NCBI GenBank assembly: GCA_903871335.1
Contig: CAIQGE010000018.1
Span: forward strand, 36,208-100,207
Reading direction: 5' to 3'
Source: an uncultured Actinomycetes bacterium
GTDB lineage: Bacteria > Actinomycetota > Acidimicrobiia > Acidimicrobiales > RAAP-2
Length of the DNA stretch: 64,000 bases
This document shows positions 27,055 to 38,905 of this stretch, one piece after another. Numbering within the stretch: position 1 is the first letter of the stretch; each line of letters begins with the position of its first letter. The notes below the pieces were generated by a model. The model did no database searches. It was not told the origin of the DNA and was given only the letters and a program-made list of their open reading frames with translations. The position numbers and the translations under genes were made by a program.

Positions 27055-28211
27055 GTCTCTACTACTTCGACCACGCGGCGTCGGCACCGCGGCGCGAGGA
27101 AGTCGCTGCCGCAATGGCTCCGTACCAGCGAGGAGTCATTGGTAATCCGTCGGGTACGCACCGCGCCGCCCGACTCGCTCGCCGAGCGATTGAAGAAGCG
27201 CGCGAGGAGGTCGCAGCCTTCGTCGGTGTTCCCGCCCGCGGAGTGATTTTCACGGCCGGTGGCACGGAGTCCTGTGCACTCGCGCTCGGCGGCGTGATCC
27301 ATCGCCGACGACTGTCGGGCGAACACGTGGAAATAGTGGTCTCCGCTATTGAGCATCACGCCATTCTCGAAAATGCCGAGCGACTCGCCGAGGACTTCGA
27401 CAACGTGGCCGTGCGCGTCGTCGGCGTTGATGCGGACGGCGTGGTCGACATGGACGCCCTCAACAGTGTCCTGTCACCGGCGACCGCCCTCGTCTCGGTC
27501 ATGACGGCGAATAATGAGACCGGCGTCATTCAACCCCTACACGCCGTGCGCGAAGCGGTGCACACCGCAGCGCCTCGTGCGGTCATTCACACCGACGCGG
27601 TTGCCGCTGCGCCCTGGCTCGACTTGACCGAGGTCGCCAGCGACGTCGACCTTCTCTCACTCTGCGCCCACAAGATCGGCGGTCCGGTCAACGCGGGTGC
27701 CCTCGTGCAGCGAGGTCGGATTACTCTCGACGCGATGGTGCCCGGTGGAGGACAAGAACAGGGCTTGCGAGGCGGAACCGTTGACGTGGCCGCTGCCGTG
27801 GGTCTGGCCGCAGCGGTTCGATTGGCTCGCGTGGAGCGCGAGGCGAACGTCCGTTACGTCACGTCGCTGCAGACTCGTTTGGCCGCCGGATTGAGCGCAT
27901 TGGCTGACGTCGAGATCACCGCACCGGGCGCCCGAAAGCTCCCGGGCCACGTGCACGTCACGGTTGGCGCCGTGGCGAGCGACGAGCTCTTGTTCTTGCT
28001 CGATCAAGACGGCGTGTGCGCATCCGCGGCGTCGTCGTGCTCGAGTGGGGCCGCCGTAGCGTCCCACGTCCTCGCGGCCATGGGCGTCTCGGCTGAGCGT
28101 GCTCGAGGTGCGCTCCGGTTCACGATGGGCGCGGAGAACACCGAAGCGGAAGTTGATTTTCTGGTGGCTGCCGTCGAGCGCGCGATTGACCAACTCAGGA
28201 CACGTTTCTAG
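27051..28211 (+). CDS. cysteine desulfurase (NifS/IscS-like)
   Basis: PLP enzyme of 386 residues that takes sulfur from cysteine as a persulfide. YYFDHAASAP opens the fold; H103 (SAIEHHAIL) stacks on the cofactor, K208 (LCAHKIGG) forms the Schiff base, and C330 (CASAASSCSSGA) carries the persulfide on a mobile loop. GTG start overlaps the upstream stop. mnmA begins 22 nt downstream, so this desulfurase most likely feeds tRNA 2-thiolation, and possibly Fe-S assembly. Confidence 0.93.
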   Translation: MSLYYFDHAASAPRREEVAAAMAPYQRGVIGNPSGTHRAARLARRAIEEAREEVAAFVGVPARGVIFTAGGTESCALALGGVIHRRRLSGEHVEIVVSAIEHHAILENAERLAEDFDNVAVRVVGVDADGVVDMDALNSVLSPATALVSVMTANNETGVIQPLHAVREAVHTAAPRAVIHTDAVAAAPWLDLTEVASDVDLLSLCAHKIGGPVNAGALVQRGRITLDAMVPGGGQEQGLRGGTVDVAAAVGLAAAVRLARVEREANVRYVTSLQTRLAAGLSALADVEITAPGARKLPGHVHVTVGAVASDELLFLLDQDGVCASAASSCSSGAAVASHVLAAMGVSAERARGALRFTMGAENTEAEVDFLVAAVERAIDQLRTRF

Positions 28212-28233
28212 AACGCTCTGGCAGACTGCTCCC

Positions 28234-31337
<3,104 letters not shown>

Positions 31338-31361
31338 AGGGATCTAGGGTGGATGCTCAGG

Positions 31362-33149
31362 ATGAGCAGTCAATCAATCTTTCCCGGCCACGTCTTTGGC
31401 GATCGCTACGTGGTTCGTCGACCCATCTCCTCGGGAGGTTCGGTGTCGACCTACGAGGCCGAGGACCGCTCGCTCCATCGTGCGGTGGCCGTGCGAGTCC
31501 TGGTGCCGGAACTCTTGGCGGATCCTCAACTCCACGACCGTTTTCGTATTGAGACCGCCGCGGTCTCCGCGCTGCATCATCCCAATCTCACGAGCATCTA
31601 CGACTGGGGCGAAGAAGAGGGCGCAACCTACGTCGTCACGGAGTTATTGACTGGCGGTTCGCTGCGCGACATTCTGGCGACCCGCGGACGGCTCAGTCTG
31701 GAACAGACGGCCATGATTGGTTTGGAAGCGGCGACGGCACTGGCCTACGCCCACGCGCGTGGCTTTGTCCACGGCGCGCTCCGACCGAGCAAGTTGCTCT
31801 TTGACGTGGACGGCCGAGTACGAGTGGGAGACCTCGGCATCGCGTCCACGCTCGCCGGCAGCGAGATCGCTCATCCGCTCGAAGAAGCTCGCTACCTGAG
31901 TCCCGAGCAGGTCATCGGCGCCCCGCTCGACGGTCGAACCGACGTCTACGCTCTCTCGCTGATTCTCTTTGAATGTTTGACCGGCGAAGTGCCTCACGAC
32001 GGTCCCACCTCGCAAGCCGCGCGATCGAATCGACTCGGTACACCGTTGCCACAGCGCAGCGAACTAGGTCCGCTGGATCTCATCTTGGCCCTTGGCGCGG
32101 CGCCGGATCTCACCGCTCGACCCGACGCGACGCTCTTTGCGAGTCGCTTGGAGTCGGTGGCCATGACCTTGCCCGTTCCCCGCCCGGTGACCCTCTCGTC
32201 GGAGAACTCGGGTTCGTTTCGGGTGCCGAGTGCGAATGAGGTGCTGTTGGCACCGGCTGTCGCCAGTGCCCGACCGGTCGGCGACGAACTCACCGGAGAA
32301 CCAGTGGTCCGCCCCTTTGACCTCCCGGGCTACCGCGAAAACTACGAGGCGGCGGCCACGAGCGCCGCAAGCGCAACCCGCGCGAAAAAGCGCGGACGAC
32401 TCGGTGTCCTGGTGACCGCGACCGTCGTCGTGGTGGCGGCCATAGGAGGGGCGGTGGCGTGGAAATTAGGCCTCTTTACACCCAAGCACACGGTGCCGTC
32501 GCTGATCGGCGTGACCGATCAGACAGCGCTGTCGCTCGTCAGTGGTGACAATTTCACCATTGCCGTCACCAACCGAGTTGCGTCGTCGTCGGTCCCCGCC
32601 GGTGACATCGTGAGCCAGTCACCGGTAGCCGGATCGGATTTGGCTAGTGGTGGGACCATCAAAGTCACCGTGTCGAGCGGACCGTCGGGCGTGAGCGTGC
32701 CGACCGTCGGCGTCGTGGGAGAACCATGCGCGGTGGCGGAGCAAACATTGACAAGTTTGGGCTTGAGTGGAACGTGCACGACGGCTGGCGCAGTGAAATC
32801 CGCGACGATTCCGCTCGGCAATGTGGCGGGATGGACGCTCGGCTCGCAAACGAATCCGTCGCGCGTGCCGACGGGTGCGGCGCTCACGCTGATCGAGAGC
32901 GCGGGCAACACCACGTCGACCACCACCACGACAACGACGCCTAGTTCCTCCACCGGACCTCGGCCGGTGCCCAACATCATTGGCATGAACCGAGCCCAAA
33001 CTCTCGCCGCCATGAAGGCGGCCGGTCTGTACTACGCGACGGTGGGACCGGGGTCGCAGAACGCCACGTGGACGACGGTCGTGTCGACGTCGCCAGCGCC
33101 GGGCACGGTGGTGGCCTGGCATTCCAGTGTGACGGTGACGGTCCGATGA
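31362..33149 (+). CDS. PASTA-domain membrane protein with a degenerate kinase domain (pseudokinase)
   Basis: Protein of 595 residues laid out like PknB: a kinase-like domain (about 14-265), a linker, one membrane helix (about 347-367) and an outer part with three PASTA repeats (about 375-441, 442-517, 533-595). A Thr-rich spacer separates the last two PASTA repeats. The key kinase residues are changed: VAVK reads VAVRVL (R45), HRDxKPxN reads HGALRPSK (A139, R141, K144), DFG reads DLG (D157 kept), and the glycine loop is ISSGGSVST. Catalysis is therefore unlikely; sensing cell-wall fragments and signalling by binding is inferred. AGGGTGG lies 9 nt before ATG 31362; ATG 31353 is an alternative. 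The next gene overlaps its stop. Confidence 0.88.
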   Translation: MSSQSIFPGHVFGDRYVVRRPISSGGSVSTYEAEDRSLHRAVAVRVLVPELLADPQLHDRFRIETAAVSALHHPNLTSIYDWGEEEGATYVVTELLTGGSLRDILATRGRLSLEQTAMIGLEAATALAYAHARGFVHGALRPSKLLFDVDGRVRVGDLGIASTLAGSEIAHPLEEARYLSPEQVIGAPLDGRTDVYALSLILFECLTGEVPHDGPTSQAARSNRLGTPLPQRSELGPLDLILALGAAPDLTARPDATLFASRLESVAMTLPVPRPVTLSSENSGSFRVPSANEVLLAPAVASARPVGDELTGEPVVRPFDLPGYRENYEAAATSAASATRAKKRGRLGVLVTATVVVVAAIGGAVAWKLGLFTPKHTVPSLIGVTDQTALSLVSGDNFTIAVTNRVASSSVPAGDIVSQSPVAGSDLASGGTIKVTVSSGPSGVSVPTVGVVGEPCAVAEQTLTSLGLSGTCTTAGAVKSATIPLGNVAGWTLGSQTNPSRVPTGAALTLIESAGNTTSTTTTTTTPSSSTGPRPVPNIIGMNRAQTLAAMKAAGLYYATVGPGSQNATWTTVVSTSPAPGTVVAWHSSVTVTVR

Positions 33150-33430
33150 CCACGTGCGAGTTGTGCGAAGCGGCGCCGATCACCAAGCGATATCTCGATG
33201 ACGAGGTCTGTTGGATCGCGGACTGTGAAATCTGTCTCGTTCCGATGGTCGTGTGGCGAGAGCATTCGCCCACACCCTCCGAGGAGGTCAAGGCGCTCCT
33301 GCACGAGCGTTTGACCGTGGTCGCGAACGAGGTTCTCGGTGAGGGCGGGTGGAAAATAGACGACCACATGCGCAACATTCCGGATCACTATCACGCCCAC
33401 GCCCGACCGCCCCATTTCTGGTTGCGTTGA
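33146..33430 (+). CDS. conserved small protein with Cys pairs and an HxHxR tail (HIT-like)
   Basis: Protein of 94 residues. CELCEAAPITKRY and CWIADCEIC supply five cysteines that could bind zinc, and the C-terminus has HMRNIPDHYHAHARPPHFW. The His-rich end is loosely reminiscent of the HIT nucleotide-hydrolase triad, but the protein is too short and the spacing is not classical, so I leave function open. ATG overlaps the stop of the PASTA pseudokinase gene (ATGA, 33146-33149), so the two are translationally coupled and probably functionally linked. Confidence 0.75.
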   Translation: MTTCELCEAAPITKRYLDDEVCWIADCEICLVPMVVWREHSPTPSEEVKALLHERLTVVANEVLGEGGWKIDDHMRNIPDHYHAHARPPHFWLR

Positions 33431-33499
33431 CGACGGAGCCACCCGTGTGGGCTCGGTAGAATAAATCCTCAGAAAGTTCATTTCGCACAAAGGAGCATC

Positions 33500-34378
33500 A
33501 TGGGAGCCCTCGACGGTCGTGTCGCCATTATCACTGGAGCTGGTCGAGGCATTGGCCGCGAACACGCGCTCCTCTTCGCGAGCGAGGGCGCCAAGGTGGT
33601 CGTCAATGACCTCGGTGGCGCGCTGGACGGCTCCGCCAGCGAAGGAACTCCGGCCGAGCAGGTCGCCGCCGAGATCAAGGCTCTGGGTGGGGAAGCGATT
33701 GCTAACCACGACAACATCGCCGACTGGGCCGGTGGGGAGAACCTCATCAAGCAGGCGGTCGAGACGTATGGCGACCTTCACGTGCTCGTGAATAACGCCG
33801 GCATCCTTCGTGACCGCGTACTCGTGAACTTGAGCGAGGACGACTGGGACTCGGTCATTCACGTCCACTTGAAGGGCCATTTCGTTCCCACGCGCCACGC
33901 CGCGGCGTACTGGCGCGAGCAGGCCAAGGCGGGCAAGACCGTCAAGGCCTCGATCATCAACACGAGCTCGACGTCGGGTCTGCTGGGTAACGTCGGTCAG
34001 TCGAACTACGGTGCCGCTAAGGCGGGCATCGCGGCCTTTACGGTGATCATCGCGGAGGAGCTCGCTCGTTACGGCGTGCGCGCCAACGCGATCGCCCCCG
34101 CTGCCCGCACGCGCATGACGGAGTCGACTCCTGGTCTGTCCGACGTCGTCGCCAAGCCGACCGACGCGGCCGTTTTTGACGCGTGGGACCCCGCCAACAT
34201 CTCGCCGCTCGTCGCCACGCTCGCGATGGAAGACTGCGCCTCCAATGGTCAGGTGTACTTCGTCCAAGGTGGCACGGTCCGTTTGTTCCGCAACTGGACG
34301 ATGACCGAGACTCTCGAAAAGAACGACCGCTGGGACGTCTCGGAACTGGCTGAAAAGTTGCCGACGTTGCTCAAGTGA
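33500..34378 (+). CDS. short-chain dehydrogenase/reductase (3-hydroxyacyl-CoA dehydrogenase-like)
   Basis: SDR enzyme of 292 residues. The cofactor loop is TGAGRGIGREHA, followed by NDLGG, NNAGILRDR and the catalytic Ser/Tyr/Lys in NTSSTSGLLGNVGQSNYGAAKAG. The NDLGG motif after beta 2 and the long C-terminal part resemble the dehydrogenase domain of peroxisomal multifunctional enzyme type 2 (HSD17B4). That suggests a 3-hydroxyacyl-CoA or steroid side-chain substrate. AAAGGAGC precedes ATG; TAGAAT at 33457-33462 is a likely -10. An MFS gene overlaps its stop, and an SCP2 gene lies close by. Confidence 0.88.
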   Translation: MGALDGRVAIITGAGRGIGREHALLFASEGAKVVVNDLGGALDGSASEGTPAEQVAAEIKALGGEAIANHDNIADWAGGENLIKQAVETYGDLHVLVNNAGILRDRVLVNLSEDDWDSVIHVHLKGHFVPTRHAAAYWREQAKAGKTVKASIINTSSTSGLLGNVGQSNYGAAKAGIAAFTVIIAEELARYGVRANAIAPAARTRMTESTPGLSDVVAKPTDAAVFDAWDPANISPLVATLAMEDCASNGQVYFVQGGTVRLFRNWTMTETLEKNDRWDVSELAEKLPTLLK

Positions 34379-36018
34379 ACGACGAGGGGTTAGCTCCCCA
34401 CGCCGATCGTGACGATGTCAACGCGCTGTTTGACGCGTCGGTTGATCCGGGTGGTGCCGCTTTTGGCACTTTGGGTTCGGAGGCATCTAGTGAGTTGAAC
34501 TGGTGGCAGATGATCCACTCGCGCGTTCAATCGCGCGCGGGATCCTCACCGCGTCATCAGTGGTGGATTCTCGGGAGTTTGCTCGCGGGTCTCCTCGCCC
34601 TCAACTTCACGTTCACGGTCTTCAACCTGATCCTGACGCCCTTGGCGGACGAGTTCCACACGAGTCGTTCGGTCATCAACTGGGTGTATATCGGACCGAT
34701 TCTCGCCTACGGCCTCGTGGCGCCGGTCTTCGGCAAGATGGGCGACATTTTCGGCCACCGTCGTTTGTACTTGGTGGGCATCTTTGGCGCCATGGTGTCG
34801 GCCGCGGCGACGGCCCTCGCACCGAATGTCGCCATGCTCATCTTTGCGCGCGTTCTCGACGGCGTGGCCGGGGCGGCTTCCGGGGCCGCGTCGGGGGCCA
34901 TTTTGAACTTGATATTTGCGCCCCAAGACCGCGTCAAGGCCGGCGGGTGGTGGTCATTGATCGGTGCGGGTGGACCGGTCGTCGGACTGTCCGTCGGCAC
35001 GCCCATCATTGCGGCCTTTGGGTGGCGGGCATTGTTTTGGATTCAGTTGGGACTCCTCGCCGTGGCCTTCGTGGTGGTGTCGCTGATACTGCCCCGTTTC
35101 TCCAACGCCGCGGAACACGATATGGAGCGGCGTCAGCGGGCGCGACGTGATTTCAAGCAGATGGACTGGTTAGGTTCCTGGAGCCTGTCGCTGTCCATCG
35201 TGGCACTCATGGTCGGCCTGACCTTTGGTCAGACCAACACGACCTCGCAGTGGTCGAGTCCTCTGGTTCTTTCGGCGTGGGTCGTCTCTATTCTCGCGAT
35301 GACCGCTTTCGTCTGGCGAATACGGCACGCCAAGAATCCTCTGATTCCGCCGCACTACTTCCGCCGACGAAATTTCGTGTGGCCCATGGTCGTTCGTACC
35401 ACGTCGAATTTCGCGTATTTCGCGGGTTTCTTCTTGTTCCCTTTCGTCATGGAATACGGCTACGGTCGCTCACTGCAAGCCACCGGCGCGCTCGCGATGG
35501 CGCGACCGATCACCTTCGCCGTATGTTCGCCCATTGCCGGGTACGTCGCGGTGCGGATTGGTGAGAGGACCACGGCTATCGCGGGAGCGGCCTTCTTGAC
35601 AGGCTCGATGGTGATGTTCTCATTCCTCCAACCGTCGACGACGAGTTGGTTCATTATCTTCGCCCTCGCCCTGTCGGGCCTCGGACAAGGCGTCGCCATG
35701 CCGTCCGCGGGAGCGCTCATGGCCAACGAGGTCGACCCCAAGGAATTTGGCGTGATGTCGGCGGCGCAACTCTTAGGTATGCAGGTGGGTCAGGTCGCGG
35801 GGTCCCAGGTGTGTTTCGCGATTTGGACGGCCATGATGCATCACGACGGGCTCACGATCTCCTCGCCGCCGGCCGAAGTGCTGAAGACCTTCCAGATTCC
35901 CTTCTTGGTGGGAACCTTGATGGCGGCGTTCTCCCTACTGGGAAGTTTCTTCTTTCGCTCGCTCTCCCGCGAGCCCTCAGGCCGTAATAGCGCGGAGCCG
36001 GTCTACGACGCCCACTGA
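34375..36018 (+). CDS. MFS transporter, DHA2-like
   Basis: Permease of 547 residues with about 14 membrane segments after a long hydrophilic N-terminal tail of some 60 residues. Motif A is GKMGDIFGHRRLYLVG, and TFTVFNLILTPLADEF lies at TM1. GTG 34375 overlaps the SDR stop (GTGA), so the pair is co-translated. That suggests the permease moves a compound linked to the SDR reaction. Substrate unknown. Its last 42 nt overlap the convergent SCP2 gene. Confidence 0.85.
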   Translation: MNDEGLAPHADRDDVNALFDASVDPGGAAFGTLGSEASSELNWWQMIHSRVQSRAGSSPRHQWWILGSLLAGLLALNFTFTVFNLILTPLADEFHTSRSVINWVYIGPILAYGLVAPVFGKMGDIFGHRRLYLVGIFGAMVSAAATALAPNVAMLIFARVLDGVAGAASGAASGAILNLIFAPQDRVKAGGWWSLIGAGGPVVGLSVGTPIIAAFGWRALFWIQLGLLAVAFVVVSLILPRFSNAAEHDMERRQRARRDFKQMDWLGSWSLSLSIVALMVGLTFGQTNTTSQWSSPLVLSAWVVSILAMTAFVWRIRHAKNPLIPPHYFRRRNFVWPMVVRTTSNFAYFAGFFLFPFVMEYGYGRSLQATGALAMARPITFAVCSPIAGYVAVRIGERTTAIAGAAFLTGSMVMFSFLQPSTTSWFIIFALALSGLGQGVAMPSAGALMANEVDPKEFGVMSAAQLLGMQVGQVAGSQVCFAIWTAMMHHDGLTISSPPAEVLKTFQIPFLVGTLMAAFSLLGSFFFRSLSREPSGRNSAEPVYDAH

Positions 36019-36378
36019 GCGCTCGTCGACGGGTTGTCCTTGCAGGGCGACCAGCTTGCTCATGTCACCCTCCACGCGGACCTTCCCCGCCATGAAGGCG
36101 CTCATCACCGCTTGCGGCTTACCTTCAATGAGCAGCGCTTTCGCCGTGGCCCAGTCCACCGTGACGAGAATGTCCGGGGCGCCGTGGTGGCCTTCCGCGA
36201 GGGCCAACACACCGACGGTGGTGTCCAGATGGGCGTGCAGGGGCGACGCGCCGAAGGGAACATCCGTCACGATGAGATTCATGACCACCGCCACCGCGGG
36301 GGTGCCCACGTCGCCCAACTCGGCCCGAATGGCCTCGGCCGCGGCGATCCACTCGGGGCTTAGGAATTCGTACGACAT
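35977..36378 (-). CDS. SCP2 sterol-binding domain protein
   Basis: Protein of 133 residues beginning SYEFLSPEWIAAAEAIRAE. The pattern HLDTTVGVLALAEG, VTVDWATAKALLIEGKPQAVMSAFMAGKVRVEGDMSKL is the SCP2-like fold, a hydrophobic pocket for sterols, fatty acids or acyl-CoA. ATG 36378 has GAGGAGAG upstream, a strong ribosome site. Its 3' end overlaps the MFS gene by 42 nt, the only long convergent overlap in the window. The neighbouring SDR of the HSD17B4 type makes a role in lipid or steroid metabolism plausible. Confidence 0.88.
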   Translation of the reverse strand: MSYEFLSPEWIAAAEAIRAELGDVGTPAVAVVMNLIVTDVPFGASPLHAHLDTTVGVLALAEGHHGAPDILVTVDWATAKALLIEGKPQAVMSAFMAGKVRVEGDMSKLVALQGQPVDERSVGVVDRLRAITA

Positions 36379-36435
36379 GACTCTCCTCGGTTGCACACAG
36401 AGGGCAGGGTAGCCGTGCCGGTAGTCTCTGCTGTC

Positions 36436-37191
36436 ATGACCACTGAAATTCTTCCCGGTTGCGAACCCTTCTCCGCGACGGGTTCTCGCGATGGTGTCCT
36501 GGTTCTCCACGGCTTTACCGGTAATCCTCAATCAATGCGTCCGGTGGCCAATGTGCTGGCGAACGCGGGGTACAGCGTGGAACTCCCGCGCCTTCCGGGT
36601 CACGGAACCTCAGTCGCGGACATGATGACGACCACGTGGGCGGACTGGTCCGCCGCCGCTGACGCCGCCTTCGTGGACTTGTCAGCTCGATGTGACCGGG
36701 TGGCCGTCGTCGGTCTCTCCATGGGCGGCGGTTTGACCGCGTACCTGGCCGAGCGCCACCCCGAAATTGTGGGCGCAGTGTTCATCAACCCTCTCGTCAA
36801 GCCCCCGGCGGACGAGTTGCGTGATGGTCTGAACCAGCTTCTGGACGCGGGCGTGGAGACCATTGAGTCCATTGGCTCGGACATCAAGAAGGAAGGTTCC
36901 GTCGAGGCGTCCTACGACGCGACGCCGCTCGCGTGTGTGAAGTCGTTGTTTGAGGGTATTGACGAGGTGTACTCGAATCTCTCATCCATCACGGCACCGG
37001 TTCTCGTGCTCTCGAGCCGCGATGATCACGTCGTCACCTCGGATAACGGTGACGCGCTCGTGGAGAAGGTGGCTGGATCCGTCGAACGCATCTGGCTCGA
37101 AGACTCATTTCATGTCGCCACGCTCGACAATGACGCTCCGTTGGTCGAAGCCCAAACAGCCGCGTTCGTGGCCCGGGTCTTTGGCGCATGA
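36436..37191 (+). CDS. alpha/beta hydrolase, carboxylesterase/monoacylglycerol lipase type
   Basis: Hydrolase of 251 residues. LVLHGFTGNPQSMRP gives the oxyanion loop, VVGLSMGGG the nucleophile elbow, SSRDDHVV the acid and DSFHVATLD the histidine: the triad and spacing of the Est30/thermostable carboxylesterase family acting on short acyl esters or monoglycerides. TAGTCT at 36422-36427 lies 8 nt before ATG 36436; a longer open frame upstream was rejected. Its stop overlaps gatC (ATGA), an odd but clear translational coupling to the amidotransferase operon. Confidence 0.9.
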   Translation: MTTEILPGCEPFSATGSRDGVLVLHGFTGNPQSMRPVANVLANAGYSVELPRLPGHGTSVADMMTTTWADWSAAADAAFVDLSARCDRVAVVGLSMGGGLTAYLAERHPEIVGAVFINPLVKPPADELRDGLNQLLDAGVETIESIGSDIKKEGSVEASYDATPLACVKSLFEGIDEVYSNLSSITAPVLVLSSRDDHVVTSDNGDALVEKVAGSVERIWLEDSFHVATLDNDAPLVEAQTAAFVARVFGA

Positions 37192-37490
37192 GCAACGTCC
37201 TACGTCGCGAGGACGTCGCCAAGGTCGCCACCCTCGCTCGGCTCACGTTGAGTGACGAAGAACTCGACCTGTACACCGAGCAGTTGTCCAAGGTGCTGCA
37301 GCACGCGCAAGACATGAATCAACTCGATCTCACGGGGGTCGCACCAACCGCGCACCCCTTCGGATTAAAGAATGTGGTGCGAGCCGACGTCGTCACGCCC
37401 AGTTTGGATCACGACGCGGTAATGGCCATGGCGCCGGACGCTGAGGATGGCCGTTTCGCGGTCCCGCGCATCGTGGGGGAGGCACCATGA
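37188..37490 (+). CDS. gatC: Asp-tRNA(Asn)/Glu-tRNA(Gln) amidotransferase subunit C
   Basis: Subunit of 100 residues that wraps between GatA and GatB and stabilises the complex. LRREDVAKVATLARLTLSDEE and QLDLTGVAPTAHPF are the family hallmarks, and the C-terminal FAVPRIVGEAP is the typical ending. Its ATG overlaps the esterase stop and its own stop overlaps gatA (ATGA), so gatCAB is a tightly coupled unit. Confidence 0.96.
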   Translation: MSNVLRREDVAKVATLARLTLSDEELDLYTEQLSKVLQHAQDMNQLDLTGVAPTAHPFGLKNVVRADVVTPSLDHDAVMAMAPDAEDGRFAVPRIVGEAP

Positions 37491-38905
37491 AGTCCGCTGT
37501 TGATATCGCCCGTGACGTGAACGCCGGAGCGTCCGCCGTCGAAGAGTTGGAGCGCTCGCTCGCGTCGATTCGTTCGCGCAATGACGAACTCAACGTGTTT
37601 CTGCACGTCGATGAAGAAGGTGCCTACGCCGCCGCACGGCGGGTGGATGAGATCGTCGCCGCCGGTGGGAGCGCGGGACCCCTCGCTGGCGTGCCGGTGG
37701 CCCTGAAGGACAACTTGTGCACGTTGGGTGTACCCACGACGTGTTCGTCCAAGATTCTGGACGGTTGGCGTCCGCCCTACAACGCGACCGTCGTCGACCG
37801 CCTCCGGGCGGCCGGTGCCGTACCCGTCGGCAAGACCAACCTGGACGAGTTCGCCATGGGGTCATCCACCGAGAACTCGGCCTTCGGACCGACGCGCAAT
37901 CCTCTCGATCCCGCGCGCGTCCCGGGCGGTTCGTCCGGTGGTTCCGCGGCCGCGGTGGCGGCGAACATGACGCCGCTGTCGCTCGGTAGCGACACGGGTG
38001 GATCTATTCGTCAGCCCGCGGCTCTCTGTGGTCTCGTGGGCGTGAAGCCGACCTACGGCAGCGTGTCGCGTTACGGCTTGATCGCGTTCGCGTCGTCACT
38101 CGACCAGATCGGCCCGTTCGCCAAGACAGTGGCCGACGCCGCCCTCGCGCTCGAGGTCATCGGGGGATACGACCCGAAGGACAGTACGTCGCTCAACGAA
38201 ACCGCTCCGCAGCTCCTCGCCACTCTCGACAGTGGCGTCGCCGGTCGACGCGTGGGTCTCGTGCGCGAACTGGTGGAAGGATCTGACGACGACGTCACTC
38301 GTTCCGTTGATCGCGCGGCTGCGGTCCTACGTGACGCGGGCGCGACGGTGGTGGAACTGAGTATTCCCGAGCTCACGCTCGGACTCAGCGCGTATTACCT
38401 CATTGCACCGGCGGAAGCCTCGAGTAATCTCGCGCGCTACGACGGCGTGCGCTACGGACTTCGTGTCGACGCGGAGGACGTGGCGGCCATGAACGAAGCC
38501 ACGCGGACCGCCGGATTTGGTGCGGAGGTCAAGCGCCGGATCATGCTCGGTACGTACGCTCTCTCCGCTGGGTACTACGACGCGTACTACGGCCAGGCGC
38601 TCAAGGTGCGCACGCAGATGATCGCCGCGTTCGCCCGCGCCTACGCCGACGTCGATCTGCTGCTCGGTGCGACGACCCCGTCGGTCGCCTTTGCGTTTGG
38701 TTCGAAGACCAATGATCCGATGGCGATGTACCTCAATGACGTCTTTACGATCCCGACGAACTTGTCGGGTGAAGCGGCGATTTCCGTTCCCTTCGGGACG
38801 GGAGAGGCGGACCTGCCCGTCGGTGTGCAATTGCTCGGTCCCGGACGCAGCGAGCCGACGCTGTTCGCTGCCGCCCGCGTTCTCGAAGTGGCGGAGGGAC
38901 GCTGA
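37487..38905 (+). CDS. gatA: Asp-tRNA(Asn)/Glu-tRNA(Gln) amidotransferase subunit A
   Basis: Amidase-signature enzyme of 472 residues that hydrolyses glutamine and passes ammonia to GatB. The Ser-cisSer-Lys triad is visible: lysine in VALKDNLCT, serines in PGGSSGGSAAAVAA and GSDTGGSIRQPA. ATG overlaps gatC and the stop shares one base with the gatB start. Full length for the family. Confidence 0.97.
   Translation: MKSAVDIARDVNAGASAVEELERSLASIRSRNDELNVFLHVDEEGAYAAARRVDEIVAAGGSAGPLAGVPVALKDNLCTLGVPTTCSSKILDGWRPPYNATVVDRLRAAGAVPVGKTNLDEFAMGSSTENSAFGPTRNPLDPARVPGGSSGGSAAAVAANMTPLSLGSDTGGSIRQPAALCGLVGVKPTYGSVSRYGLIAFASSLDQIGPFAKTVADAALALEVIGGYDPKDSTSLNETAPQLLATLDSGVAGRRVGLVRELVEGSDDDVTRSVDRAAAVLRDAGATVVELSIPELTLGLSAYYLIAPAEASSNLARYDGVRYGLRVDAEDVAAMNEATRTAGFGAEVKRRIMLGTYALSAGYYDAYYGQALKVRTQMIAAFARAYADVDLLLGATTPSVAFAFGSKTNDPMAMYLNDVFTIPTNLSGEAAISVPFGTGEADLPVGVQLLGPGRSEPTLFAAARVLEVAEGR

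Noticed and set aside
32905..32960. Possible simple repeat from Thr codons (ACC/ACG runs)
   Set aside because: It encodes the Thr/Ser linker between two PASTA repeats and is explained by protein composition rather than a mobile or regulatory repeat.
33032..34267. Long minus-strand open frame opposite the SDR gene
   Set aside because: It has no recognisable motif, is rich in Arg, Asp, His and Val as expected from the complement of GC-rich coding DNA, and the plus strand encodes a clear SDR enzyme.
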